Assembly: GCA_033762315.1 (NCBI GenBank)
Contig: JANRLS010000207.1
Location: forward strand, 1 to 64,000
Origin: CAYLLN01 sp033762315
GTDB lineage: Bacteria > Planctomycetota > Planctomycetia > Pirellulales > Pirellulaceae
Length of the DNA: 64,000 nucleotides
Reading direction: 5' to 3'
How positions within the stretch are numbered: position 1 is the first letter of the stretch; the number at the start of each line of letters is the position of its first letter. Shown here piece by piece: positions 42,398 through 51,086 of the stretch. The position numbers and the translations under genes were made by a program. A model generated the notes under the pieces. That model worked only from the letters and a program-made list of their open reading frames with translations. It had not been told where the DNA came from and ran no database searches.

Positions 42398-43171
42398 ATG
42401 GACATCGCCACCGTCATCGGATTGATTCTGGCTTTCGCCATGATGGCCCTGTCGGTCGTCATGGGTGGTGGCAATTTTGCGTCGTTTTGGGATACCGCCT
42501 CGGTGCTAATGGTGTTCGGTGGCACGATCGGCGCGGTCTTGATCTGTTTTCCGCTCAAAACGGTGCTGAAAACGCCCAAGGTGATGCTCAAACCGGTGTT
42601 CAACAAAGCGCCGAATCCCGCCGAGCTCATCAAGACCTTGGTCAGCCTGGCCGAAACGGCTCGCCGGGACGGTCTTTTGGCGCTGGAAGCGCGCCTGACT
42701 GAAATCGACAACGCCTTCATCAAGCTGGGCGTGCAAATGGCGATCGACGGCACCCGGGCGGAAGTGATCGAGGACGTGATGCGGACTGAGATCGAATCGA
42801 TGTCGCTGCGCCACAAGGAAGGGAAGGGGCTGATCGATATGGTCGGCAAATACGCCCCGGCCTTCGGGATGATCGGCACCCTGCTCGGCCTCATCATCAT
42901 GCTTGGCAACATGTCGGATCCGTCGAGCATCGGCGGCGGCATGGCGGTGGCCCTCATCACCACGCTCTACGGCGCGGTGATTTCCAACGCTTCGTTCTTG
43001 CCGCTCTCCGAAAAGCTCGCCTTTTTGAGCAAGCAAGAGATCATCGCCCGCGAAATCACCATTCGCGGCATCCTGGCGATCCAGTCGGGGGAAAACCCGC
43101 GGGTGATCGAGCAGAAGCTGAACACCTTCCTCCCGCCGCATAGCCGCGGCTCCGCCAAGGAGGGCAAATAA
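42398..43171 (+). CDS. motA: Flagellar stator protein MotA
   Basis: A 257-residue membrane protein, ATG at 42398. Four helices; N-terminal 'TVIGLILAFAMMALSVVMGG', cytoplasmic loop with 'MAIDGTRAEVIEDVMRTEIE' and the C-terminal pair with 'YAPAFGMIGTLLGLIIML'. Pattern resembles MotA of sodium- or proton-driven motors of the non-enteric type. Overlaps motB by one base. Confidence 0.93.
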   Translation: MDIATVIGLILAFAMMALSVVMGGGNFASFWDTASVLMVFGGTIGAVLICFPLKTVLKTPKVMLKPVFNKAPNPAELIKTLVSLAETARRDGLLALEARLTEIDNAFIKLGVQMAIDGTRAEVIEDVMRTEIESMSLRHKEGKGLIDMVGKYAPAFGMIGTLLGLIIMLGNMSDPSSIGGGMAVALITTLYGAVISNASFLPLSEKLAFLSKQEIIAREITIRGILAIQSGENPRVIEQKLNTFLPPHSRGSAKEGK

Positions 43172-43938
43172 TGGCCATTGAAGAAGATCCGCCAGCCGGC
43201 GTACCGGAATGGATCGTCACCTATGGCGATATGATGTCGCTCCTTTTGACGTTCTTCATCATGCTCGTGTCGATGAGCGAACTGAAGCAGACCGACAAGT
43301 TCCAAGGGGTCGCCGATTCGCTGCACCAGCAGTTCGGCTACGACAGCTCCATTAGCAGCCTGATTCCCGGCGATCTGCGCCCCCGCAACTCGACGCTCGC
43401 GGCCATGGCGCTCACGGGCCGCTCGAAGCGCCGCGCGCAAATGGAGGGAGGCGTCAAGGAAAAAGGCTCGGCCGGCGACAATCAGCGGGTCCGAATCATC
43501 CGTCCCGGCAACCGGACGGGGATCGGCACGGTGATTTTCTTCGAAGAAGCGGGCCGCGAACTGACCGCCGAAGCGCAGGCCGACTTGCGGCAAATCGCCG
43601 ATATTCTCAGCGGCAAGCCGCAGAAGATCGAGGTTCGCGGGCACACCTCGCAGCGGCCGGCCACCGCCACGGCCGAGATTCGCGACAACTGGGATTTGGC
43701 CTATGCCCGGGCTCACGCCACGATGGAATTCCTCGTCCGCGAGCTGAAGATCGATCCGCAGCGGATTCGGATGTCGGTCGCCGGCCCCTATGAGCCGACG
43801 CATTCCGGCGTCGATGCAGCCAAACTACGCGAGAATCCCCGCGTCGAAGTCTTCATGCTTGAAGAAGTCGTTAGCGACCTCGTCGGCACTGCCGAAGAAC
43901 AAGCCCAACGCTTCCTCGAACCAACGACTACCCCCTGA
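43171..43938 (+). CDS. motB: Flagellar stator protein MotB
   Basis: A 255-residue protein. The N-terminal helix 'IVTYGDMMSLLLTFFIMLVS' contains the channel Asp, D20. The C-terminal OmpA/MotB peptidoglycan-binding domain (about 120-235) shows 'KIEVRGHTSQRPATATAEI' and 'YARAHATMEFLVRELKIDPQ'. It forms the proton or sodium channel with MotA. Ion choice cannot be read safely from the sequence. Confidence 0.93.
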   Translation: MAIEEDPPAGVPEWIVTYGDMMSLLLTFFIMLVSMSELKQTDKFQGVADSLHQQFGYDSSISSLIPGDLRPRNSTLAAMALTGRSKRRAQMEGGVKEKGSAGDNQRVRIIRPGNRTGIGTVIFFEEAGRELTAEAQADLRQIADILSGKPQKIEVRGHTSQRPATATAEIRDNWDLAYARAHATMEFLVRELKIDPQRIRMSVAGPYEPTHSGVDAAKLRENPRVEVFMLEEVVSDLVGTAEEQAQRFLEPTTTP

Positions 43939-43990
43939 GACCTGACCCCCCGGCCACGGATGGCTTACCCGCAACTGCGGAGAACCTCCG

Positions 43991-44476
43991 ATGCTCAAGC
44001 CGATCATCATTTGCACGTTTGTCGCTCTGGTCATCCTCATCGAATGCCTGTTTGCCTGGATGACCATTCCCAGTCAGACCGACCTGGAAACCTGGGCAAA
44101 ATCGAAAGCCGAGGCAAAGGCGGCAAAAGCGGACGACCAGAAACCTTCGGGCAAGCCGGAGGTTGAGGTGGACCTGGGAAAATACAACGTCGTGGTCCAC
44201 CAGCCCGCTTCGACGCTGACTCTGCGGGTCAACTTCCACCTGATTGGAACGGTGCTGGAAGAGGAAAACGGGGCCTTCACCGATCTCCTCGCGAAAAACT
44301 CGCATCGGCTGCGGGATCATGTCATTTTCGAGATTCGCAACAGCCAGGTGGAGGACCTCTCCGACCCCGGATTGGCCTTGCTGAAACGGAAGATTTTGGC
44401 GAAAAGTAACGACCTTCTCGGCAAGCCGATCCTGCGTTCGATTGTGTTCAGCGATTTTTCGTTCATCGAGCAGTAA
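43991..44476 (+). CDS. fliL: FliL-like stator-associated protein
   Basis: A 161-residue protein with one N-terminal helix ('IIICTFVALVILIECLFAWM') and a periplasmic domain containing 'TLRVNFHLIGTVLEEENGAF', 'FEIRNSQVEDLSDPGLALLK' and the terminal 'LRSIVFSDFSFIEQ', the FliL end. Position between motB and fliN supports the call. FliL supports stator function. Confidence 0.85.
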   Translation: MLKPIIICTFVALVILIECLFAWMTIPSQTDLETWAKSKAEAKAAKADDQKPSGKPEVEVDLGKYNVVVHQPASTLTLRVNFHLIGTVLEEENGAFTDLLAKNSHRLRDHVIFEIRNSQVEDLSDPGLALLKRKILAKSNDLLGKPILRSIVFSDFSFIEQ

Positions 44477-44511
44477 GGCTTTGGCGAGACGCCCCTCCGG
44501 AAAGGAATCCG

Positions 44512-45135
44512 ATGGCTGGCGAATCGCCCAGTTTGAAGCAAGACGATATCGAGGAACTGCTCCGCCAGGCACAATTGGCGGCGGGGTTGGTTCCCGATAG
44601 TGGTTCGCCTGCCTCCACGGCGGCTTCCGCGGCCGCGCCGAAGCTCCCTCCTGTCGCCGCCGCTCCCGCTCCGCAGCCCGTGAGTGCGCCAGTAGCGACG
44701 GCTGTCGCGCCGCCTCCACCGGCCGCCGGTCGCCCCGGCTCGTCGCAAGTGGGGGACGACATTCAATATTTGCTGTCGCAAGCCGAGCAAGCGATTGCGT
44801 CGGTCGATCAGCCGGTCGATCCGGCAATTGCGAATTTGTCGCCGTTCGAGTTTCGCGATTTGGCGGCCGCTCCCGCTTCGGGCGAGAAGGCAACGCTGGA
44901 GCTGCTGAAGGATGTCGATCTCGATCTGAAGATCGAGCTGGGGCGGACGCGGATGTATCTGGAGGATGTGCTGAAGCTCAAGCGCGGCAGCGTGGTGCCG
45001 CTCGAAAAACTGGCCGGCGATCCGGTCGATGTGTTCGTCAACGGGCGGATGGTGGCCCGGGGCGAAGTGTTGGTTCTCAACGATAACTTCTGCGTCCGCG
45101 TGACCGAACTGGTCGCGGGCAGCGACGCCGGCTGA
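44512..45135 (+). CDS. fliN: Flagellar motor switch protein FliN with two FliM-like N-terminal motifs
   Basis: A 207-residue protein. The C-terminal SpoA domain (about 129-201) matches FliN: 'DLDLKIELGRTRMYLEDVLK', 'GDPVDVFVNGRMVARGEVLV' and 'DNFCVRVTEL'. The first 120 residues are unusual for FliN: 'QDDIEELL' (10-17) and 'GDDIQYLL' (81-88) resemble the CheY-binding EIDALL motif of FliM/FliY. No fliM lies in the cluster, where it would be expected after fliL. The motifs suggest some FliM-type signalling function; alternatively fliM lies elsewhere. Confidence 0.85.
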   Translation: MAGESPSLKQDDIEELLRQAQLAAGLVPDSGSPASTAASAAAPKLPPVAAAPAPQPVSAPVATAVAPPPPAAGRPGSSQVGDDIQYLLSQAEQAIASVDQPVDPAIANLSPFEFRDLAAAPASGEKATLELLKDVDLDLKIELGRTRMYLEDVLKLKRGSVVPLEKLAGDPVDVFVNGRMVARGEVLVLNDNFCVRVTELVAGSDAG

Positions 45136-45144
45136 TTGGCAAGG

Positions 45145-45849
45145 ATGCCGCTCACACGCTTGATTTCGTCGCTGGTTTTGCTCGCCGCTGGGCTGGCGAC
45201 GGTTTCCGCGCGCGGCCAGCAAACCTTTCAGCCGGCCCGGCTGCCGGCCTATCAGATCGAAGCCAAGCCCCTGCCACCGGTGGAGGGCGCCGCCGATCCA
45301 GCTGTTGACCCAGCCCTGCGACATCCGACTGACGTCAATCCGTTTCCGTTCCGCCAGGTTAGCGCCACCGAACCGCTGCCACCGGCATTGGCGGGAAAAC
45401 CCCTGCCGCTCGCGCCGCGCGGTACCGCGGCCAAGTCGGGGACGCCGCGTCCCGCGGCCACCTCGACGAGTAGCGCCATCGGCAGCGTGCTGGGCAGTCT
45501 GGGAGTGGTGCTGGGGCTGTTCTTGCTGGTGGTCTGGTTTTCGCGGCGATTTGCCCCGGGCGGATCGACGCTGCTCCCCAAGGAAGCCCTGGAACTGCTC
45601 GGCCGCGCTCCACTGGGAACTCGCCAGTCGATGCAGCTGGTGCGAGTCGGAAAAAAGCTGATCCTGGTGGCGGTTTCTCCCACGGGGACCGAAACACTGA
45701 CCGAAATCACCGACCCGGTCGAGGTCGAGCATCTGTCCGCTCTCTGCCGCCGCGGCCGGGCCGATAGCGCGAGCGCGTCATTCAACCAGGTGCTGAGCCA
45801 ACTAGCCGGCGAACCCGCCGCGCGGACACGCTCGCGAGGTGCGACATGA
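45145..45849 (+). CDS. fliO: Flagellar biosynthetic protein FliO
   Basis: A 234-residue protein; ATG at 45145 chosen with GCAAGG upstream (a TTG start nine bases earlier is in frame). Signal-like N-terminus, Pro/Ala-rich spacer, one membrane helix near residues 112-134 ('GVVLGLFLLVVWFSRRF') and the FliO domain 'LELLGRAPLGTRQSMQLVRV' and 'GKKLILVAVSPTGTETLTEI'. It assists FliP assembly. Stop overlaps fliP start by four bases. Confidence 0.85.
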   Translation: MPLTRLISSLVLLAAGLATVSARGQQTFQPARLPAYQIEAKPLPPVEGAADPAVDPALRHPTDVNPFPFRQVSATEPLPPALAGKPLPLAPRGTAAKSGTPRPAATSTSSAIGSVLGSLGVVLGLFLLVVWFSRRFAPGGSTLLPKEALELLGRAPLGTRQSMQLVRVGKKLILVAVSPTGTETLTEITDPVEVEHLSALCRRGRADSASASFNQVLSQLAGEPAARTRSRGAT

Positions 45850-46694
45850 GCCGCTTCGCCACCCCTTGCTTGGCTGCGCTGTTGCTCGTCGGCATCGCCG
45901 CGCCTGCCGCCTGGGGGCAAACGTCGCCGAGCGTGGTTCCCACGCCGCCAGCGCCGCCAAGCCTCTTGCCCGATCCGCTCTCCGAAGCGCTCCGCGGCGG
46001 ACCGGAATCGTGGACCAGCCCGCAAAAGCTCAGCTCGTCGCTGCAGGTGATGCTGCTCCTCACGGTGCTCAGCCTCGCTCCGGCCATTTTGCTGATGACG
46101 ACCAGCTTCGTGCGGATCGTTGTCGTGCTTGGCCTGCTCAGGCAAGCGCTGGGAACCCAGCAGTTGCCGCCGAGCCAGGTGATCACGACGCTGGCCCTGT
46201 TTATGACCCTGTTGGTGATGACTCCGACCTGGTCGGAGGTGTATGACCAGAGCATCCGCCCCTACACGCGCGGCGAAATCAGCGACCCCGAAACCGCCTG
46301 GAACGCCGGCGTCATTCCGCTCAAACGTTTCATGAGCCGGCAGATTGAGTTGGCCGGCAACAGCGACGATGTCTGGCTGTTTTACGATTATCTCCCCGCC
46401 GCGCTCCGCGGCAGCACCCCCCCCGACACTTACGACGAGGTGCCGCTGCAGGCCCTGCTGCCGGCGTTCATGCTCAGCGAGCTGAAAACGGCCTTTCTGA
46501 TCGGCTTTCAGATTTATCTGCCGTTTTTGATTTTGGATCTGGTGGTGTCGAGCGTCACTATTTCGATGGGAATGATGATGCTGCCGCCGGTGATGATCTC
46601 GCTGCCGCTCAAGCTGCTGCTCTTCGTGCTGGTCGATGGCTGGAATCTGGTCGTCGGCATGCTGCTGGAAAGTTTCGGCGGGCCCCCCATCTAG
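45846..46694 (+). CDS. fliP: Flagellar export gate protein FliP
   Basis: A 282-residue membrane protein. Signal-like start, then 'TVLSLAPAILLMTTSFVRIV', 'VLGLLRQALGTQQLPPSQVI', 'PLKRFMSRQIE' and the C-terminal 'KTAFLIGFQIYLPFLILDLV', 'SMGMMMLPPVMISLPLKLLL'. It forms the five-fold core of the export gate. Highly conserved family, normal length. Confidence 0.95.
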   Translation: MSRFATPCLAALLLVGIAAPAAWGQTSPSVVPTPPAPPSLLPDPLSEALRGGPESWTSPQKLSSSLQVMLLLTVLSLAPAILLMTTSFVRIVVVLGLLRQALGTQQLPPSQVITTLALFMTLLVMTPTWSEVYDQSIRPYTRGEISDPETAWNAGVIPLKRFMSRQIELAGNSDDVWLFYDYLPAALRGSTPPDTYDEVPLQALLPAFMLSELKTAFLIGFQIYLPFLILDLVVSSVTISMGMMMLPPVMISLPLKLLLFVLVDGWNLVVGMLLESFGGPPI

Positions 46695-46719
46695 AAGCGG
46701 CATCGCGCCGCCAAAATCC

Positions 46720-46821
46720 ATGCTTACCACGCTCCTGATTTACCTGCTGGCGACCACGTTTTTCGGTCCCCGCAAACCGCGGCCCGGTACGACCATTTCG
46801 CCTGCCGAGTCTTCCCGATGA
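46720..46821 (+). CDS. Possible 33-residue membrane peptide between fliP and fliQ
   Basis: A 33-codon ORF in the 123-base gap between fliP and fliQ. The predicted product starts with a hydrophobic segment ('LTTLLIYLLATTFFG') and has a basic-polar tail. Its TGA overlaps the fliQ ATG by four bases, the same coupling used across the cluster. This position suggests translation; conservation in relatives is the deciding point. It could also be a mere spacer. Confidence 0.35.
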   Translation: MLTTLLIYLLATTFFGPRKPRPGTTISPAESSR

Positions 46822-47093
46822 CCCCCCAAACCGCCATTGAGATTTGCCAGCAAGCGTTGATTACCGCGCTGATCCTGAGCGCGCCGCTGCTCTTGGTCGG
46901 CATGGCGGTGGGGCTCTTGATTGGTCTTGCTCAGGCCCTCACGCAAGTGCAGGACCAAACCGTTTCGTTCGTTCCCAAAATCGTCGCGATGGTCGCCGCC
47001 CTCATCCTGAGCGTTCCCTGGCTCATTCAGAAAATGGTCGAGTACTCCGAAACGCTCTTCCGCGACATTCCTCAAACGATCGGTGGAGGATAG
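46818..47093 (+). CDS. fliQ: Flagellar export gate protein FliQ
   Basis: A 91-residue protein with two helices. 'AIEICQQALITALILSAPLL', 'GLLIGLAQALTQVQDQTVSF' and 'VPKIVAMVAALILSVPWL' are the FliQ signature. Export-gate component with FliP and FliR. Confidence 0.94.
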   Translation: MTPQTAIEICQQALITALILSAPLLLVGMAVGLLIGLAQALTQVQDQTVSFVPKIVAMVAALILSVPWLIQKMVEYSETLFRDIPQTIGGG

Positions 47094-47163
47094 TCATTGG
47101 TAATTGGTCTTTTGAAAAGAATCCGCGGGTTGTGATCCCATGCAATTGACCAACGACCAATGA
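47094..47163 (+). repeat. Imperfect 16-bp inverted repeat between fliQ and fliR
   Basis: TCATTGGTAATTGGTC at 47094-47109 pairs with GACCAACGACCAATGA at 47148-47163 (14 of 16 positions). The right arm contains the ACCAATGACCAA phrase that also occurs near 23572 and, weakly, at 14520, so it may belong to a dispersed repeat family. Confidence 0.5.
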
Positions 47164-47179
47164 CCAAGGACCTCCCCCC

Positions 47180-47971
47180 GTGTCCCCGCTCCTTTCCCTC
47201 TACCTCGACCAGTTCCTCATCTTCGTCTTGGTGCTAACGCGCATTGGGGCCTTGCTGATGACGTTGCCGGTGCTGGGAACGGCAACCGTGCCGATGCAGA
47301 TTCGGGCGCTGCTCGCGATGGGAATTTCGCTGATCATCGCGCCGCTTTACTGGGGAACGCCGATTCCCCCCCCCGACCATCTGCCGGCACTGGGTCTGCT
47401 GATGGCTCGCGAGGCGCTGCTGGGTCTGGCGCTGGGCCTGGCGGTGATGATCCTGCTTTCGGGCATGCAAATGGCTGGGCAAGTAGTCAGCCAGATGAGC
47501 GGCTTGTCGTTGGCGGACGTGGCGAATCCGAATTTCGACGAAAGCGTGCCGATTTTCTCGCAGATTTTGGAAACGCTGGCCCTGGCGATCTTTTTCATCG
47601 TCGGCGGACATCGGCAAGTGCTCGAAGCGCTGCTCGGTTCGTTCGCCTGGATGCCCCCCGGCAGCGGAACGCTCCCTGATAGTCTGGTGGAAACGCTCAC
47701 CGCCGTCGCCGCCCATAGCTTCGAGGTCGGCATTCGCGCCTCGGCCCCGATCATGGTCGCCCTGCTTCTGGCGATTCTTATCGTGGCCCTTATCAGCCGG
47801 ACAATTCCGCAGCTCAACTCGGTGGCGGTTGGCCTGAACTTCAATTCGCTGATCGTGCTGGGGGGCCTGGCCATGTGCATTGGCCCCGCCGCGTGGGTGT
47901 TTCAGGAGGAAGTGGGGGGCGTGATTGAAAGCGTGCGCGAGGCGTTTGTTCCGCCGGCCTCGTCGGGGTAG
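47180..47971 (+). CDS. fliR: Flagellar export gate protein FliR
   Basis: A 263-residue membrane protein starting with GTG at 47180. 'FVLVLTRIGALLMTLPVLGT', 'ALLAMGISLIIAPLYWGTPI', 'LSGMQMAGQVVSQMSGLSLA' and 'NFDESVPIFSQILETLALAI' match FliR, which completes the FliPQR gate. Helices number six to seven. The start is GTG preceded by a C-rich stretch without a good ribosome site. Confidence 0.92.
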   Translation: MSPLLSLYLDQFLIFVLVLTRIGALLMTLPVLGTATVPMQIRALLAMGISLIIAPLYWGTPIPPPDHLPALGLLMAREALLGLALGLAVMILLSGMQMAGQVVSQMSGLSLADVANPNFDESVPIFSQILETLALAIFFIVGGHRQVLEALLGSFAWMPPGSGTLPDSLVETLTAVAAHSFEVGIRASAPIMVALLLAILIVALISRTIPQLNSVAVGLNFNSLIVLGGLAMCIGPAAWVFQEEVGGVIESVREAFVPPASSG

Positions 47972-47976
47972 GACGC

Positions 47977-49062
47977 ATGGCAGCCGAAGATTTTGGCGAC
48001 CGGACGCACGAAGCAACCCCCTATCGCCGCCAAAAGGCGCGCGAAGAGGGGCAGGTCGTCAAAAGCCAGGATTTGGCCTCGGCGGCGCTCTTAATCGGGG
48101 GCCTCTTGGTGATGTGGTGGTTCAGCGGCCAGGTGACCAATTTCTTTGGCGACCTCGCCCGCGAACATCTCGGCGGCGCGGCCTGGCTATCGCTCGATCC
48201 GCAGACCACCGCGCATCATTTGGCCCGCCTGACAGTGCAACTGGCTATCGCTCTTCTGCCGGTGCTGGGTCTCTTGGCCTTGGCGGGAGCGTTTTCGCAG
48301 CTGGGACAATTTGGCTTCTTGTATTTGCCGCAGAAAGTGGCCCTCGATTGGCAGCGGATCAGTCCCCTCTCGAATTGGCAGCGCATCTTCTCGCTCACGG
48401 CGGCGGTCAATCTGGGCTTTGGCCTCTTGAAGGTGGCGCTGATTGGCATCGTGGCCGGCTGGTGCTTGTGGAACGAGCGCGAGCGGCTGATGAATCTATC
48501 GGGCGAAACTTCGCCGGAAATCGCCGCGTATCTGTTTCAGACGTTGCTCTGGACGAGCCTGAAAATCGGTGGCGCGTTGGGGGCCCTCGCATTGTTCGAC
48601 TATGGCTACCAATATTGGAAGCACGAGCAGGACCTGCGGATGACCACCCAGGAACTGAAGGAAGAAATGAAAAATCAGCAGGGCGACCCGCAAGTGGCCG
48701 CCCGCCGTCGGCAAGTGCAGCGGCAGATGGCCTTACATCGCCTTTCGACCGCCATCCCCAAAGCCGATGTGGTGGTGACTAACCCGACGCACTTTGCCGT
48801 CGCCCTGCAATACGATCCCGAGAAAATGGCTGCTCCGATCGTCGTCGCCAAAGGGGTCGATTTGCTGGCCAAGCGGATTCGGCAGCTAGCCCTGGAACAC
48901 GAAGTTCCCGTGCTGGAGCGCAAGGAACTGGCCCGCGCCCTGTATGCCAATGTCGAAATCGGCCACCCCGTTCCCGCCGAGCAATATGCCGCCGTCGCCG
49001 AGGTGGTGCGGTTTGTGTATCAGCTCAAAGGCAAGAAGCTCCCCACCGCGCGGGCGGCGTAA
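47977..49062 (+). CDS. flhB: Flagellar export switch protein FlhB
   Basis: A 361-residue protein. Start 'DRTHEATPYRRQKAREEGQV' (FlhB/YscU signature), four helices, and the self-cleaving motif N269-P270-T271-H272 in 'DVVVTNPTHFAVALQYDPE'. The C-terminal cytoplasmic domain 'APIVVAKGVDLLAKRIRQLA' follows. FlhB, with FliK, switches export from rod/hook to filament substrates. Last gene of the flagellar cluster seen here; flhA is not in the window. Confidence 0.95.
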   Translation: MAAEDFGDRTHEATPYRRQKAREEGQVVKSQDLASAALLIGGLLVMWWFSGQVTNFFGDLAREHLGGAAWLSLDPQTTAHHLARLTVQLAIALLPVLGLLALAGAFSQLGQFGFLYLPQKVALDWQRISPLSNWQRIFSLTAAVNLGFGLLKVALIGIVAGWCLWNERERLMNLSGETSPEIAAYLFQTLLWTSLKIGGALGALALFDYGYQYWKHEQDLRMTTQELKEEMKNQQGDPQVAARRRQVQRQMALHRLSTAIPKADVVVTNPTHFAVALQYDPEKMAAPIVVAKGVDLLAKRIRQLALEHEVPVLERKELARALYANVEIGHPVPAEQYAAVAEVVRFVYQLKGKKLPTARAA

Positions 49063-49086
49063 AGCCGATGGCCGCTATCGACTTCG

Positions 49087-50958
49087 CTACTTCCCGTCCA
49101 AAACGACAATCGTGTCAGGATTGGGCGTGGCGTTGCCCAAAAAGCCTGCTGTCCGTTGCAGGAGTTTGCGAGCGGGTTCATCGTCTTTGAAGTCGGCCAT
49201 CAGTGGACCCAGGATCGTCATCGCTTCGACGAACCGCAGCTTTTCATAGAGGGCCAGCGCTTCCTCATAGCCGGCCTTGAGCCGTTGCCAGTTGGCGTCA
49301 GCCGACTTGGGCGCAAGTTCAAAGAGCTCGACGGGCTCGGAGATATTCACCGTCCTCACCGCGCAGAGGCGACGAAACGAAAAACGCCCGGCGGCCCGCT
49401 CGACGGTGGCCTTCGTCGTCAGCAGTGGCAAGCCAATGTGCTTGGTGGCCCCCTGCACGCGGCTGGCGAGGTTCACCGTGGTGCCGAAGGCTCCATATTT
49501 GAATTTCCGCCGCGAGCCGATATTGCCCACTTGCGCGGGGCCGCTGTGGATGCCAATGGTGACATCGGTTGGCTCGCCGAGCCGTCCTTCCCACTGGCGG
49601 CTCAGGGCGGGCATGCGGGCCCGCATTTCGAGGGCGGCCTCGCAGGCCTGAATCGCGTGGTCGGGGGTCGCGATCGGTGCCCCCCACAGGGCTTCGAGCG
49701 AATCGCCGCCGAAATCGATCAGTACCCCCTGCTTATCGGCCACGCAGTCGGAAAGCTCGCTCAGCACCTCTTGCACCCACTGCACGGCTAAGGCTGCCGG
49801 GCAACGCGAGCTGATCCGGCTGAAGCCCCGAATATCGCAAAAAAGGACGGTGACATCCGCATCGCGCGGGGCGAGCATCTCGGTGCCATGCTTTTCCAAC
49901 TGGCGGGCCAATTCGGGGGTAAAGAACTGCTCGAATTTGACCCGTTCGGCAATCAGCTTCTGCTCTTGCTCGACGCGCGCAAGGCCCGTGGCGACTCCAT
50001 AGGCAAGCAGCTCGAAGAGCTTCGCCTCCAGTTCCTTGACCGGTCCTCCCCGCCCGCCGCCGCTGCGCCCTTCGCCATAGAGAACGCCGATGACCGTGCC
50101 TGCCGCGTCAAGAATCGGCGCGGCGACGATCGCCTGCACGCCGATCAGGCTCTGCGCCATGTTGAGCGTGCGCGGCGGCACCTGGAAGAAGGTCCGCTTT
50201 TCGCTGGCGACGCGGGCCAGCATCGATTGGCTCGGTTGCCAGGTGTCGGCGACCGTCGCTCCGTCGCGATGGGCCACCGCCGCCCGCGCCCAACTGCCGG
50301 TGCGCCCCAGCAGCACCGCCACGGTATCCAGCCCCACCATTTGCGCGGCGGCATGCACCGCCTTGGGCAAAAAGTCGGCCGAGGCGGCCGCACTGTGGAA
50401 CACCTCCATCGACGATTGCAGCCAGTCGAGCAGATCGATGTCGCGAACTCCTCCGGTAAGCGTTCCCAAAGCCGCGCCGCCGGAAAGGAGCGGGGCCATT
50501 TTCGACCGCCGCGACGACATCCCCGGAGCCAGCGTCGGCTCCATTAGCGATTGCATCGCATCGTCGGGATCGCTCACCAGGCCGGGGGCCACCGGAGCCT
50601 CGATCCGCAACACCTTGGTTCCCAACTCGCAAGCCACCGGCAGCGGCACCACGCGATTTTCCTGGGGAGCGATGCGCGTTCCCCCCGCCAAGGCGACGCT
50701 GTTTTTGGTGCTGTCGTTATGGATTCTGACCGTGTTCGTCCCCTGTGGCTCCAGCCGCAAATGCTGCCGCGAGATGTTCGTCTCGTAGAGGTCGGCGATG
50801 ATGACCCGGTCGCTCTTATCGCGCGGCAGAAAGGCGTAGGGGGCCGGTTCGGCGGGCTGGCGGCGGCCCACTTCGACCGTTCGCGCAAGGGGATACGAGG
50901 CGACCAGCGTCGCTCCGTCGTAGATATGCAGCGTAACCTCGCCTGATTCGCTCGGCAT
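49087..50958 (-). CDS. FHA-GAF-adenylate/guanylate cyclase
   Basis: A 622-residue signalling protein; ATG at 50958, alternative at 50982. An N-terminal FHA domain (about 20-110; 'EVGRRQPAE', 'TNISRQHLRLEPQ', 'DSTKNSVAL') binds phosphothreonine; a GAF domain (about 185-325) follows; the C-terminal class III cyclase (about 360-530) has metal-binding Asp in 'VLFCDIRGFSRIS' and in 'IDFGGDSLEALWG', and transition-state residues in 'TVNLASRVQGATK'. All catalytic elements are visible, so it likely makes cAMP or cGMP. FHA plus an adjacent kinase-like gene suggests phosphorylation-linked control. Convergent with flhB. Confidence 0.87.
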   Translation of the reverse strand: MPSESGEVTLHIYDGATLVASYPLARTVEVGRRQPAEPAPYAFLPRDKSDRVIIADLYETNISRQHLRLEPQGTNTVRIHNDSTKNSVALAGGTRIAPQENRVVPLPVACELGTKVLRIEAPVAPGLVSDPDDAMQSLMEPTLAPGMSSRRSKMAPLLSGGAALGTLTGGVRDIDLLDWLQSSMEVFHSAAASADFLPKAVHAAAQMVGLDTVAVLLGRTGSWARAAVAHRDGATVADTWQPSQSMLARVASEKRTFFQVPPRTLNMAQSLIGVQAIVAAPILDAAGTVIGVLYGEGRSGGGRGGPVKELEAKLFELLAYGVATGLARVEQEQKLIAERVKFEQFFTPELARQLEKHGTEMLAPRDADVTVLFCDIRGFSRISSRCPAALAVQWVQEVLSELSDCVADKQGVLIDFGGDSLEALWGAPIATPDHAIQACEAALEMRARMPALSRQWEGRLGEPTDVTIGIHSGPAQVGNIGSRRKFKYGAFGTTVNLASRVQGATKHIGLPLLTTKATVERAAGRFSFRRLCAVRTVNISEPVELFELAPKSADANWQRLKAGYEEALALYEKLRFVEAMTILGPLMADFKDDEPARKLLQRTAGFLGNATPNPDTIVVLDGK

Positions 50959-51086
50959 GGCAAGTCGATCCCTCGCCGGCATATCCTACCCGCGGTGCGG
51001 CCGTTTGGGGGAGGGCGACCAGCGCGGGGAAGGTCGCCGAGCGTCTTCCGCTGGAAAAATCCCCGCTGGCAGGCGAGAATCGGGCC

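Noticed and set aside
46720..46821. A separate transcription terminator between fliP and fliQ
   Set aside because: No stem-loop with a T-run was found; the genes look co-transcribed.
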